DNA of 64,000 bases from Corynebacterium sp. MSK008. GTDB taxonomy: Bacteria > Actinomycetota > Actinomycetes > Mycobacteriales > Mycobacteriaceae. Positions within the stretch are counted from its first letter, which is position 1, and each line of letters begins with the position of its first letter. The translations under genes and the position numbers were made by a program. The notes below the pieces were generated by a model that saw nothing but the letters and a program-made list of their open reading frames with translations, made no database searches and was not told the origin of the DNA. Location of the stretch: positions 149,523 to 213,522 of the forward strand of contig NZ_JASPJX010000003.1 in NCBI RefSeq assembly GCF_030232585.1. The letters are read 5' to 3'. Positions 18,297 to 27,589 of this stretch are shown piece by piece.

Positions 18297-19622
18297 ATGA
18301 ATATTCATCTCCCCTCCCCGCTCGATCAGATCTTTAAAAACCTCAACCTCGAGCAGATCATCGCTGCAGTCGCAGGCGCATTCGTCGTCGGCGGCCTTGT
18401 CGGCGGCGCGATCGGCGCTGCCGCCGGCGGAAGCTCCGAGGGCACCGGGTCCAGCAACCAGGCTACTGCCCCGACCCAGACGGCACCTGATGCGGAAGGC
18501 CCCGTCCTTGACGGCCGCGCGAAGCTCTCGGCGCTCTACCAGGCGCCCGGCCCGGACTCCGGCAAGGACGCCTTCGACGGCAACGGGCAGACCCACCCGT
18601 TCAAGGGCCAGGTCATCCCGGGCTTTTCCGGCATCATCGAGAAGGGTGAGGGCGAGTTCTTCGCGCTGCCGGACAATGGCTTCGGCTCGAAGCAGAACTC
18701 CTCGGACTTCCTGCTGCGCATCTACACGGTGAAGCCGAACTGGGAGACCGCGGTTACCGCGAAGGACCCGAAGGACACCGGCGGCATCGAAGTGCTGGAC
18801 TACGTCTCGCTGAAGGACCCGAACAACAAGATTTCCTGGGACATCGTCAACAACGACACCGAGGACCGCCTGCTTACCGGCGCGGACTTCGACCCTGAGT
18901 CCTTCGTGCAGGCCGCGGACGGCACCTTCTGGGTCGGCGAAGAGTTCGGCCCCTACATCCTCCACGTGGACAAGGACGGCACACTTCTCGACGCCCCGTA
19001 CGCCTACCCGGACGTCAAGAGCCCGTCCAACCCGACGTTGGGTTCCGAAGAAGAGCCAAACCTCCGCAACTCCAAGGGCTTCGAGGCCATGGCCACCGAC
19101 GGCCGCTACCTCTACCCGATCTTCGAGGGCTACCTCGACGATGCCACCGACAAGCGCGTGCGCGTGATCTCCCAGTTCGACACCGAAACCGGAAAGTACA
19201 CCGGCAAGACCTGGGATTACCTCGCAGAAGATGACGACGCGCTGATTGGCGACGCATTTTTGACCAAGGACGGGCGCCTGCTCATGCTCGAACGCGACGA
19301 TTTCCTCGGCTCGGAGGCCCAGCTGAAGAAGGTCTTCGAGGTAAAAGACTTCGCGGACGCGAAAGCTGGCTCCACGCTGCAGAAGGACCTGATGGCGGAC
19401 CTGCTCAACATTGCCAACCCGGGCAAGATCGGCATGGTTTCCGACGCCCGCGCCTACGGCGTCGGCGACCCGTTCCAATTCGCGCTGCTCAGTGTCGAGA
19501 CCATCATCCAGCTGGAAGACGGCCGCTACCTCACCGCGTTGGACAACAACTTCCCCGGCGACGACGGCCGCTACCGCGGCAAGCCGGACGACACCGAGAT
19601 GATCACTTTCTCCGTGAAGTAG
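18297..19622 (+). CDS. Secreted or membrane-anchored esterase-like phytase-family protein
   Basis: 441 residues. One hydrophobic N-terminal segment (about residues 20-43, IIAAVAGAFVVGGLVGGAIG) acts as signal anchor, followed by a Ser/Thr/Gly linker. The large domain carries the motifs of the esterase-like-activity-of-phytase family: IPGFSGIIEKGEGEFFALPDNGFG, FDPESFVQAADGTFWVGEEFGPYIL and KGFEAMA. The family is a beta-propeller-type fold with phosphoesterase-like activity. AAAAAGG precedes ATG 18297; the open frame begins 12 codons earlier. Confidence 0.85.
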   Translation: MNIHLPSPLDQIFKNLNLEQIIAAVAGAFVVGGLVGGAIGAAAGGSSEGTGSSNQATAPTQTAPDAEGPVLDGRAKLSALYQAPGPDSGKDAFDGNGQTHPFKGQVIPGFSGIIEKGEGEFFALPDNGFGSKQNSSDFLLRIYTVKPNWETAVTAKDPKDTGGIEVLDYVSLKDPNNKISWDIVNNDTEDRLLTGADFDPESFVQAADGTFWVGEEFGPYILHVDKDGTLLDAPYAYPDVKSPSNPTLGSEEEPNLRNSKGFEAMATDGRYLYPIFEGYLDDATDKRVRVISQFDTETGKYTGKTWDYLAEDDDALIGDAFLTKDGRLLMLERDDFLGSEAQLKKVFEVKDFADAKAGSTLQKDLMADLLNIANPGKIGMVSDARAYGVGDPFQFALLSVETIIQLEDGRYLTALDNNFPGDDGRYRGKPDDTEMITFSVK

Positions 19623-19665
19623 CCACCGAAGATGCTTGGTCTGCGGGCCGGTAACCTTGGCTTCC

Positions 19666-20319
19666 GTGTTTGCGGAAGTTGACGGACAAAGACCCCACGT
19701 GACCAGGCAATGGTTGTTTTTGGTGCCGTGCGCGCTCGGCGCACTCGGTCTCTTTCTCGCGCGTCGCGCCGGCGACGGCACCCCCGGCTTCTACTGGGCC
19801 ACCGCGTTTACGGCGGTGGTCTACGCATTGGCTTGGTGGCTGTGGGGTGACCGCGAGGCGTTCGCGGGGCCCCGCAAGCTTCTCGACGTCCTCCGGGGCA
19901 CCCTCATCGGCGCCTCCCTCGCAGTAGTGTTCGTCCTCGGCGCGCTGGTGGTGCAGCACATCCCGCTGCTCGCCGGCCCGGCCGCGGAGCTGCTGCAGAC
20001 CCCGAACAAGGGCGGGTACTTCCTGACGCTGCTGGTGCTCGTGGTCAACGGTGCCGGCGAGGAGATGGTCTTCCGCGACGTGGTGCCGCGCCAGTTGCGG
20101 GGCATGGGCCAGTCGGTGGTGCAGGCCGGCGTGTGGTCCACGCTGGCGTACTGCCTGGTCACCTGCGTAATGGGCGTGCCGCTGCTTGTGTTCGCCGCCG
20201 GCGCGCTGGGGGCGGTGACCTACTACGAGTCCGTGAAGACCGGCAGGCTCTACTCCCCCATCGCGGCGCACCTGACGTGGAGCATCGGCATGCTGCTGAT
20301 CCTGCCGCAGTTCTTCTAG
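19666..20319 (+). CDS. CPBP-like membrane protein with an incomplete protease motif set
   Basis: About 217 residues, six or so hydrophobic helices. GEEMVFRDVVPRQL supplies the EExxxR motif of CPBP proteases, and AHLTWSIGM resembles the third motif. The second motif (FxxxH) is not intact: the corresponding helix reads STLAYCLVTC, lacking the His. It may be inactive or divergent. GTG 19666 has TAACCT 8 nt upstream; the frame is open from ATG 19636. It follows the phytase-like gene on the same strand. Confidence 0.7.
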   Translation: MFAEVDGQRPHVTRQWLFLVPCALGALGLFLARRAGDGTPGFYWATAFTAVVYALAWWLWGDREAFAGPRKLLDVLRGTLIGASLAVVFVLGALVVQHIPLLAGPAAELLQTPNKGGYFLTLLVLVVNGAGEEMVFRDVVPRQLRGMGQSVVQAGVWSTLAYCLVTCVMGVPLLVFAAGALGAVTYYESVKTGRLYSPIAAHLTWSIGMLLILPQFF

Positions 20320-20366
20320 GTAGCCAGGTCCCCTCCGCTCCCCGCCCCCTCGCCTCGCACCTTCGC

Positions 20367-20435
20367 GGATCCAGCTAGTAGGACCTCGATAATCGCCGAA
20401 AAATCGCGATTAGCTGGGTCCTGATAGCTGGATCC
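20367..20435. repeat. Long imperfect inverted repeat between convergent genes
   Basis: Arms of 19 bp (20367-20385 and 20417-20435; GGATCCAGCTA at the outer end, 2 mismatches) enclose a second inverted pair AATCGC/GCGATT (20391-20396, 20406-20411). The right arm continues into a perfect 12-bp palindrome GCTGGATCCAGC (20427-20438). The whole can fold into one cruciform-like stem. No T-run follows on either strand. It occupies most of the 174-base gap between the CPBP gene and mfd. Confidence 0.7.
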
Positions 20436-20493
20436 AGCGCAAAGAGGCTGTGGGGCTGGGGCCCTGGGCCGCCCGGCGCCGCCCCCGGTCCGC

Positions 20494-23400
20494 CTACTCG
20501 CTGACGGAGAACACCTTCTTCTTCGGCGCCTTGTCTGCGGCCGCAGAATCCGCCGCATCTCCCGCGACGGAGATCTTCGGGGCGTCGAGCATCTCCGTCA
20601 TGAAGTCCGCAACCCACTGCAAAAGCTCCAGGTCGCGCAGGTTCGGCGCGTTCAGCGCGCGCTTCGCGCCGCCTTCGCGCGGCATCGGCACCTGCAGCGC
20701 CTTCGCCGCGGCACGGAAGTTCGCGCCCGGGTACAGGCGCTTCAGGCGCACCTGCTTGGAGTCCGGAAGCTCCACCGGGTGCAGCTTGATGCGGCTGCCC
20801 TGGGTGAGGATGTCGGAAACCCCCACCTCGCGGGCCTGGTTACGCAGCCGCGCCACGGCCATGAGGTGCTCGACCTCCGTTGGCAGGGCGCCGAAGCGGT
20901 CGATCATGTCGTCGGCGGCGGCTGTAAGGGCGGCGTCGTCGCGCGCTTCCGCGAGCTTGCGGTAGACCTCCAGGCGCAGCCGCTCGGAGTTGATGTAGGT
21001 CTCCGGGATGTGCGCGTCCACGGGCAGGTCCACGCGGATTTCCTTGGGGCCCTTGTCGGTGGCGTCGACAGGCTCGCCGCTCATGAGCCCCTTGAAGGTC
21101 TCCACGGCCTCGCTGACCAAGCGCACGTACATATCAAAGCCCACCCCGGCGATGTGGCCGGACTGCTCGGCGCCCAGCACGTTGCCGGCGCCGCGCATCT
21201 CCAGATCCTTTTGCGCCACGGCGATGCCGGAACCTAAGTCGTTGTTCTGGGCGATAGTGGCCAGGCGGTCGTAGGAGGTCTCCGTGAGCGTTTTGTCCTT
21301 CGGGTACAAAAAGTACGCGTAGGCGCGCTCGCGGGAGCGCCCCACGCGCCCGCGCAGCTGGTGCAGCTGAGAAAGGCCCATGTTCTGGGCGTTTTCCACA
21401 ATCAGGGTGTTGGCGTTGGCGATGTCCAGGCCGGTCTCCACGATGGTGGTGCAAACCATGACGTCGTAGTCGCGGTTCCAAAAACCCTGGACGGTCTGCT
21501 CGAGCACTTGCTCGCTCATCTGGCCGTGGGCGACCACGATGCGCGCCTCTGGCACCAGCTCGCGCAGCTGGCGGGCGGTCTTTTCAATGTCGGAGACTTT
21601 GTTGTGGATGTAGAAGACCTGGCCGTCGCGCAGCAGTTCGCGGCGGATCGCGGCGGCGACCTGCTTGTCCTCCTGCGGGCCGACGTAGGTCAGCACCGGG
21701 TGGCGGTCCTCCGGCGCGGTGGTAATCGAGGTCATCTCGCGGATGCCGGTCAGCGACATCTCGAGCGTGCGCGGGATCGGCGTCGCGGTCATGGTGAGCA
21801 CGTCCACGTGGGACTTGAGCGCCTTGATGTGCTCCTTGTGCTCCACGCCGAAGCGCTGCTCCTCGTCCACGATGATCAGGCCGAGGTTCTTCCACTGCAC
21901 GCCCGTTTGCAGCAGGCGGTGGGTGCCGATGACGACGTCCACCGAGCCGTCCGCAAGCCCGGAGATGATTTTCTTCGAATCGGCGGCGGTGGTAAAACGC
22001 GACAGTTCGCGCACGGTCACGCCGAAGCCGTCCATGCGCTGGCTGAACGTGGAGAAGTGCTGCTGGGCCAGAAGCGTTGTGGGCACGAGCACGGCGACCT
22101 GCTTGCCGTCTTGGACCGCCTTGAACGCGGCGCGCACGGCGACCTCGGTCTTGCCGAAGCCCACGTCGCCCACGATGACGCGGTCCATTGGCGTGGGCTT
22201 TTCCATGTCCGACTTCACGGCCTCGATCGCGGTGAGCTGGTCTTCGGTCTCCACGAACGGGAAGGCGTCTTCCATCTCGTGCTGCCACGGGGTGTCCGGC
22301 GCGAACGCATGGCCCGGCGCGGCCTGGCGCTTGGCGTAGAGCTCCACCAGCTCACCAGCGATCTCGCGGACCGCGGCGCGCGCCTTGCGCTTCGTCGACT
22401 TCCAGTCGGAGCCGCCCATTTTGCTTAGCGACGGCTTCTCGCCCCCGGTGTACTTACTCAGCAGGTCTAACGACTCCATTGGCACCCACAGCTGGTCGCC
22501 GGGCTGTCCGCGCTTGGCAGGCTGGTACTCCAACACGATGTATTCACGGCGCGAGTCCTCGTCGCCGGCCTTGACGGTGCGTTCGGCCATCTTCACAAAC
22601 TTGCCGATGCCGTGAGTGTCATGCACCACGAAGTCACCCGGCTGCAGCGCGAGCGGGTCGACGCGGTTGCGGCGGCGCGGGGCGCGTCGTTTAGCACCTG
22701 CAATATCGCCGACGCGGTTGCCGGTGACGTCCGTTTCGGTGACCACGACCAGGTTCGGCCCGCCGAAGACCAGGCCAGCGTGCGACAGCGCCTGGTACAG
22801 AGTCACCGCACCCTCGACAGGTTCGAGTCCTGGTGTGGCCACGCGCGCGGACACGCCGTGCTCGCGCAGGCGCTCCGCCATGCGGTCGATCGTGCCCTTC
22901 GCAGGCGCGACGAACGCGACCTTGCCGTGGTTTTGCCCGATGTGCAGCTTGAGCGTGGCGTAGAACTGCTCGATCGCCTTCGGGTCGCCCTTCGGCGCGG
23001 GCGCGGCCTCGAACTCCAGCGGCAGCGTCTCCGCGTCGTCGGCGGCGAACATGCCGGGAGGCGCAAACGTCCACCAGGCGTTGCCGGCCTTGGACGCGGA
23101 GACCTCCAGCGACTCGTAGGAGCGGTACGACGAGGCGGAGACGTCGAGCCCCTCCACCACCACAGGCCCCTCGGCGCCCATGGCGGCGGCCTCCCAGCCG
23201 GCCTCGAGGAACTCGCGGTCCGTCGCCTCCAAATCGGCGATGCGGGTGCGCACCTTCTCCGGGTTGGTCACCAGCACCACGGAGCCGGCGGGCATTAGCT
23301 CCGGCAGCACCGAGTACTGCTTGTCCGTCAGCGCCGGGATAAGCGCCTCCATGCCGTCCGCCGGCTGCTTCTCCGAAATGCGGGCAAGCAGCGACGACAG

Positions 23401-24138
23401 GGTCGGGTTCGAGGGGAACTTTCGCGCGAGTTCGTCGGCTTTGGCGGCCACGGTGTCGTCGATAAGCAATTGCCTCGCGGGGTGCAGCTCGACCGAGCGC
23501 ACCTCCTCAATGGTGCGCTGGTCCGCGACCGCGAAGGAACGGATGTCGGTGACTTCATCGCCCCAGAACTCGATACGCACCGGGTTTTGCGCGGTGGTCG
23601 GGAACACATCGATGATGCCGCCGCGGGTGGCGAACTCGCCGCGCGAGGCCACCATATCCACATGGTTGTACGCGAAGTGCACCAGCTTCGCTGTCAACGC
23701 CTCGAAGTCGTGCTCCTCATCCACCGCGACGCTGATAGGCTCCGCCGGCGGCAGCACCGGCTGGCACACCGCGCGCGCCGCAGCGACGATCACGCGCGGC
23801 ATGTCCCACAGCACCTTCGAGCGGCGCCCCACAATGTCCGGTGCCGGCGAAAGACGCTCGTGCGGCAGCGTCTCATACGCCGGGAACTGCGCGACCTTCT
23901 CCTCACCCAAAATGGCCTTGAGCTCCGCGGCGAGGTCCTCCGCCTCGTGGCCCGTTGCCGTGACAAGCAGCACCGGCGTCTCGCGCGCAATCGCACCCGC
24001 CGCCCAGGAACGCACCTGGTCAATGCCCGTGACGTGCAACGAATCCTCGCCCACGTGGGTGACCAAGCCCTTCAACTTCGGGTCCGTCAGCGCCGCGGTG
24101 AGCAAACCGCCCAGCACGGGCGGGGTGGTTTCAGTCAT
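20494..24138 (-). CDS. mfd: Transcription-repair coupling factor
   Basis: 1214 residues, the full length of Mfd. It removes RNA polymerase stalled at lesions and recruits UvrA. Order: UvrB-like N-terminal domains (VLLVTATGHEAEDLAAEL, LPHERLSP), the polymerase-interacting domain (LQPGDFVVHDTHGIGKF), the RecG-like helicase with Walker A GDVGFGKTEVAVRAAF, DEEQ box VDEEQRFGVEHKE and motif VI QLRGRVGRSRERAYAY, then the TRCF C-terminal domain (DMIDRFGALPTEVEHL). ATG 24138 is 5 bases after the stop of the TetR gene, an order also found in M. tuberculosis (Rv1019-Rv1020). It carries one CGTCGATAAGC word (23458-23467). Confidence 0.97.
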   Translation of the reverse strand: MTETTPPVLGGLLTAALTDPKLKGLVTHVGEDSLHVTGIDQVRSWAAGAIARETPVLLVTATGHEAEDLAAELKAILGEEKVAQFPAYETLPHERLSPAPDIVGRRSKVLWDMPRVIVAAARAVCQPVLPPAEPISVAVDEEHDFEALTAKLVHFAYNHVDMVASRGEFATRGGIIDVFPTTAQNPVRIEFWGDEVTDIRSFAVADQRTIEEVRSVELHPARQLLIDDTVAAKADELARKFPSNPTLSSLLARISEKQPADGMEALIPALTDKQYSVLPELMPAGSVVLVTNPEKVRTRIADLEATDREFLEAGWEAAAMGAEGPVVVEGLDVSASSYRSYESLEVSASKAGNAWWTFAPPGMFAADDAETLPLEFEAAPAPKGDPKAIEQFYATLKLHIGQNHGKVAFVAPAKGTIDRMAERLREHGVSARVATPGLEPVEGAVTLYQALSHAGLVFGGPNLVVVTETDVTGNRVGDIAGAKRRAPRRRNRVDPLALQPGDFVVHDTHGIGKFVKMAERTVKAGDEDSRREYIVLEYQPAKRGQPGDQLWVPMESLDLLSKYTGGEKPSLSKMGGSDWKSTKRKARAAVREIAGELVELYAKRQAAPGHAFAPDTPWQHEMEDAFPFVETEDQLTAIEAVKSDMEKPTPMDRVIVGDVGFGKTEVAVRAAFKAVQDGKQVAVLVPTTLLAQQHFSTFSQRMDGFGVTVRELSRFTTAADSKKIISGLADGSVDVVIGTHRLLQTGVQWKNLGLIIVDEEQRFGVEHKEHIKALKSHVDVLTMTATPIPRTLEMSLTGIREMTSITTAPEDRHPVLTYVGPQEDKQVAAAIRRELLRDGQVFYIHNKVSDIEKTARQLRELVPEARIVVAHGQMSEQVLEQTVQGFWNRDYDVMVCTTIVETGLDIANANTLIVENAQNMGLSQLHQLRGRVGRSRERAYAYFLYPKDKTLTETSYDRLATIAQNNDLGSGIAVAQKDLEMRGAGNVLGAEQSGHIAGVGFDMYVRLVSEAVETFKGLMSGEPVDATDKGPKEIRVDLPVDAHIPETYINSERLRLEVYRKLAEARDDAALTAAADDMIDRFGALPTEVEHLMAVARLRNQAREVGVSDILTQGSRIKLHPVELPDSKQVRLKRLYPGANFRAAAKALQVPMPREGGAKRALNAPNLRDLELLQWVADFMTEMLDAPKISVAGDAADSAAADKAPKKKVFSVSE

Positions 24139-24143
24139 GTGTC

Positions 24144-24797
24144 TTACGCATCCTTCTCTGCGGTTTCACCGCTTGTCTCGTCGCTCGCCTTGCCGCTTCC
24201 GTACACGCGCGGCTGCGCTTCCATCCCCCGCAAGCCGTTCCAGCACAGGTTGGAAATGTGGGCCGCCACGGTGTGCTTGTCGGGCGTGCGTTCGTCCAGC
24301 CACCACAGCGCCGAATTGGAGACGGTGCCGACAAGCGCCTGACCGTACAGCCCCGCCATCGACTCGTCGAGCCCGCGGTGCTTAAACGCCTCTCCCAGCA
24401 GGTAACTCACCTCGGCGGTGACGCGATTGAGGATCGTCGAGTACGTCCGCCCCTCCCCCGGCAGCTGCCCGTGCGCGAGGATGACAAACCCGTCCGTTTC
24501 CTCCTCCACGTAAGTAAGCAGCGCCAGCACGCCGCGCTCAATGCGGTCGCGCCACGGGCCGGCCTGAATATTCGACGTAATCGTGCGCTCCAGCCGAGCC
24601 ATCTCCAGCCGGACAACCTCCTGGTAGAGGCCCTCCTTGCTGCCGAAATGCTCGTACACCACAGGCTTGGACACCCCGGCGCGCGCCGCGATCTCCTCCA
24701 TGGAAATGCCATCGAGCCCGCGCTCAGCGAATGCTCGCCGCCCCACACCGATCAGTTGATCTCTGCGCTGGGGTGCTGTCATTCGCCTACGAGCCAT
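24144..24797 (-). CDS. TetR family regulator upstream of mfd
   Basis: About 217 residues. The helix-turn-helix region reads SMEEIAARAGVSKPVVYEHFG, and a conserved acidic/aromatic C-terminal domain (LAHGQLPGEGRTYSTIL, SALWWLDER) follows. ATG 24797 has TAAGCT 7 nt upstream (leaderless); the frame is open to 24920 but those codons overlap tRNA-Gln. The gene is transcribed into mfd with a 5-base gap, so it likely controls mfd and itself. Positional equivalent of Rv1019. Confidence 0.88.
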   Translation of the reverse strand: MARRRMTAPQRRDQLIGVGRRAFAERGLDGISMEEIAARAGVSKPVVYEHFGSKEGLYQEVVRLEMARLERTITSNIQAGPWRDRIERGVLALLTYVEEETDGFVILAHGQLPGEGRTYSTILNRVTAEVSYLLGEAFKHRGLDESMAGLYGQALVGTVSNSALWWLDERTPDKHTVAAHISNLCWNGLRGMEAQPRVYGSGKASDETSGETAEKDA

Positions 24798-24835
24798 GCG
24801 ACCTAGCTTAGAGCGTCGTAGTGTTAACCCCGTCT

Positions 24836-24863
24836 TTGGCAGTTGGCGGGTCTGGTCTACAAT
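24836..24863 (+). promoter_or_regulatory. Promoter of tRNA-Gln
   Basis: -35 TTGGCA and -10 TACAAT are separated by 16 bp. The -10 ends 11 bases before the first base of the tRNA, placing the transcript start just upstream of the mature 5' end. Confidence 0.7.
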
Positions 24864-24874
24864 CAGCGGTGCTA

Positions 24875-24946
24875 TTCCCCATGGTGTAATCGGCAACACT
24901 ACGGTTTTTGGTACCGTCATTCTAGGTTCGAGTCCTGGTGGGGAAG
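24875..24946 (+). tRNA. tRNA-Gln (anticodon UUG)
   Basis: 72 bases. Acceptor TTCCCCA/TGGGGAA, discriminator G; anticodon stem ACGGT/ACCGT closes loop TTTTGGT, anticodon TTG; T-loop TTCGAGT with stem CTAGG/CCTGG (one G-U). The first base pair is U-A, as usual for bacterial tRNA-Gln. CCA is not encoded. Confidence 0.95.
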
Positions 24947-24965
24947 CTTTTTATTGGAGGGGTAC

Positions 24966-25604
24966 ATGAAACGCCACATCGCTTGGCTCATGGCATGCGG
25001 GGTACTTGCGGGGTGCGCTTCGGAGCCTTTGCCTATCGACGCCCCTCCGGCCCCCACCGCCAACGCGAACAACGAGCACAGCGCCGAAGCCGCCGGTGGT
25101 TCTGCTAGCGGAACTGCCGATGCTCCCGCCGCTTTCCATTTCAAGAGCGGCACCCTCGAAATCGGCGACTTCGACCCCTACACCCTCGGCGACAACATCT
25201 TCGACCCCTGCACCGAAATCTCGCCCGAAGAATTCGCCGCCGCGGGCTTCGACAACGTCGAGCCGATCCCCGAGGAGTACGCGGGGCTGACGCGTGGTTT
25301 GAGTGCGTGCGAAGTTTGGGAGGATGGAAAATTCCAGGTTGGTTTCATGAACAACAACGCGAGCCGCAGAAGCATCGAAGAAATCGGAAACCTCTTGGGA
25401 CATAAATCTGACCGACTGCCGATGCTTTACACCCATGGCTCGCGAAGCGGGGCGGGCCCCGATTGTTTTGCACAAGTAGATACCCAACGCGGAGGCATAA
25501 TCGCAGCTGTTCCAGGTTTCGAAGGATACGACTCTCAGGACGATACCTGCGTTAAAGCAATCGCAGCCCTTGAAGCCTTAGCTGAAGTATCATCTGCTTT
25601 GTAG
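24966..25604 (+). CDS. DUF3558-type lipoprotein
   Basis: 212 residues. Signal peptide with lipobox VLAGC, then a Pro/Ala/Ser linker, then DPCTEISPEEFAAAGF, the hallmark opening of the DUF3558 lipoprotein family of mycolic-acid bacteria, with Cys pairs (DPC, SAC, DC, DTC). GGAGG precedes ATG 24966. It starts 20 bases after tRNA-Gln and is followed by the PPE-like gene, so both may form one envelope/secretion unit. Function unknown. Confidence 0.82.
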   Translation: MKRHIAWLMACGVLAGCASEPLPIDAPPAPTANANNEHSAEAAGGSASGTADAPAAFHFKSGTLEIGDFDPYTLGDNIFDPCTEISPEEFAAAGFDNVEPIPEEYAGLTRGLSACEVWEDGKFQVGFMNNNASRRSIEEIGNLLGHKSDRLPMLYTHGSRSGAGPDCFAQVDTQRGGIIAAVPGFEGYDSQDDTCVKAIAALEALAEVSSAL

Positions 25605-25690
25605 TTTGCTCATTTCAGTGGACAAACTCTTCCCCACCCTCATTTCCCGATCTAGCCTCCAAAGTGTTAGGTCTACGAAAGGGTGGGTAA

Positions 25691-27583
25691 ATGAAAATCG
25701 AACTTGATACCGCGGGAGTCGAGAGTGGAATTAATTTACTCAGAACGACTGCTGAGCGTCTCCAAGCAAATCGCTGGACTGGGAATGCGACTTCCCTCTC
25801 CGGGTTCTCCGACGCGGGAGGTTTGGACGAGGCGGGCGAGCGGCTCAGCCCGATCGGTGACGAGCGGGCTCCGGAGGCCAACCAAGCCATCGCCCTGTAT
25901 CTGAAGCACACCGCGGACAACCTGTGGCTGGCGTTGACCAACACGAAACAGACGGATGAGTCGTTCTCCGGAATGATGGGGTCCCTGCTCGCGCCGCTCG
26001 GCGGCCCAGCTGCTGCACTAACGCCGATGTACGCCCAGGGCTTCCAACAGCTCAAGGCTGCGGACCCGAAAACCAACACGTTCGACAACGCGGCCGTGTC
26101 TTCCGCGTCGGAGTCGTCGCTGCTCGGCGCGGAAATGAACCTAAACCTCACGAATACGTCTTTGGCGTACTCGGCATCGGACTTTTGGACTTCCAACGCT
26201 CAGCTCATCGCGGACGCCATGGATGAGCTCAACGGTGTCCACCACGCGCTGAGCTCGTCGGCGGACACGATCTGGATCCAAGAGGCGATGAAGAAGGTCA
26301 CCCAGATCCAGAATGCGGGTTTGGAATACGTCGCTAACTCGCGTTCGCTCGCCAATCACACGGAGGCGCTTGGCATGGCGGCTGACTCAGAGAGTATGTA
26401 CGCTTCCGCAGCCGCTGCCGCCTACAACGCGGCGGAGGATCCGAAGATTAAGGCGCAGATCGAATCGGATTACCTCAGCTCGTATTCCACTCGCGTCACT
26501 TCCGGGCTCCAGCCGGCAATTCCAGCGTTTAACCGCCTGCTGCCTGAGGCGGGCAAGCTTCCGTCGACGCCGTACGCCAGCACCGATGTGCCCGCCCCGG
26601 CCACAACGTCATACACGCCGACTGAGCTGCCGCCCGGGCTGCGTGACGTGCTGACCAGCCGCGGCTACGGCGACCTCGCGCACGCGAAGTCGCCGGCGGA
26701 GGTCATCCAGCAATACGGCCGCCCCACCCCGGAAACCTTCGAGCGCATCGCTGCAGGGGCGGCTCCCACCCAGTCCGCCTCTGCGGTACTCGCCCCACCT
26801 GCCCCTTCAGCAGCAGGCAGCCTAGCGACGAGCACTCCCGCGTCCCCCGCCAATCCGCTCACCCCCTCCATCGGCGGAATCAGCGGCACGCACCAGGCCA
26901 ACGCCGGCGCCGGCACCGGCACCGCCGGTCTCGGTCTCGCACCGGGCAACGCCGTCGCGGGAGGCCGCGGCGCAGCTTCTGGTCAAAACACCAGCGCAGG
27001 GCTTGCCAACAGCGCCCGCCTGGGCGCAGGCGGTACCGGCACCGGTGTCGGTGGCGGCTTCGCCAACGGCCGTGGTCTCGGCGCTGGTGCGAGCGGTCTC
27101 GGTGCCGGCGCTAGCGCGAACGGCGTCCCCGGAAGCCAGCGCGGCGGTGCGGCGCTCGGAACCGGCATCAGTGCCGGAACAGGTGCTGGAGCTGGATCAA
27201 ACGCCGGCGCTGGAGCCGGAACAGGTCAGGGTGCGAACGGCATGCGCTCAGGTATCGGCGGCACGAGCACTGGCGGCGCCATTGGCGCTGGCACTGGCGG
27301 AGCCGGTGGATACGGGGGCTCCGGCGCGCACGGCGCGGGGTCTGCTTACGCCGCCGCTGGGGCGCACGGTGCGGGCAGCCAACACGGCCAGGGCGCGCGC
27401 GGCGGCGCCTTCGCTGCGGGCCCCATGGCTGCTGGCGCCAACCGGGGCCGTGGACGCGACAAGTCGGGGTCGAAGGTCCGTACCGTGACTAGCGCAGTGG
27501 AGCGCGACGGCAACCTCAAAGCGCTGCTCGGCGACGCTCCCCTGCTCCTGCCAGCAGTCATCGGCCACAACGTGCGCGGCTGA
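25691..27583 (+). CDS. Large PPE/WXG-like protein with a Gly/Ala-rich tail
   Basis: 630 residues, no signal peptide, no transmembrane segment. The first 270 residues are mostly helical and resemble the long helical hairpins of type VII secretion substrates; a Y-N-A-A-E tetrad (about residues 245-249) fits the YxxxD/E export signal. A Pro/Thr linker (about 285-390) leads to a region of about 200 residues dominated by Gly, Ala, Ser and Asn with GAGAG- and GTG-type repeats, then a basic conserved end (RGRGRDKSGSKVRTV ... LLGDAPLLLPAVIGHN). A strong AAGGGTGGG site precedes the ATG. No esx or ecc genes lie in the window. Naming it a T7SS substrate is inference. Confidence 0.65.
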   Translation: MKIELDTAGVESGINLLRTTAERLQANRWTGNATSLSGFSDAGGLDEAGERLSPIGDERAPEANQAIALYLKHTADNLWLALTNTKQTDESFSGMMGSLLAPLGGPAAALTPMYAQGFQQLKAADPKTNTFDNAAVSSASESSLLGAEMNLNLTNTSLAYSASDFWTSNAQLIADAMDELNGVHHALSSSADTIWIQEAMKKVTQIQNAGLEYVANSRSLANHTEALGMAADSESMYASAAAAAYNAAEDPKIKAQIESDYLSSYSTRVTSGLQPAIPAFNRLLPEAGKLPSTPYASTDVPAPATTSYTPTELPPGLRDVLTSRGYGDLAHAKSPAEVIQQYGRPTPETFERIAAGAAPTQSASAVLAPPAPSAAGSLATSTPASPANPLTPSIGGISGTHQANAGAGTGTAGLGLAPGNAVAGGRGAASGQNTSAGLANSARLGAGGTGTGVGGGFANGRGLGAGASGLGAGASANGVPGSQRGGAALGTGISAGTGAGAGSNAGAGAGTGQGANGMRSGIGGTSTGGAIGAGTGGAGGYGGSGAHGAGSAYAAAGAHGAGSQHGQGARGGAFAAGPMAAGANRGRGRDKSGSKVRTVTSAVERDGNLKALLGDAPLLLPAVIGHNVRG

Positions 27584-27589
27584 TCCCGC

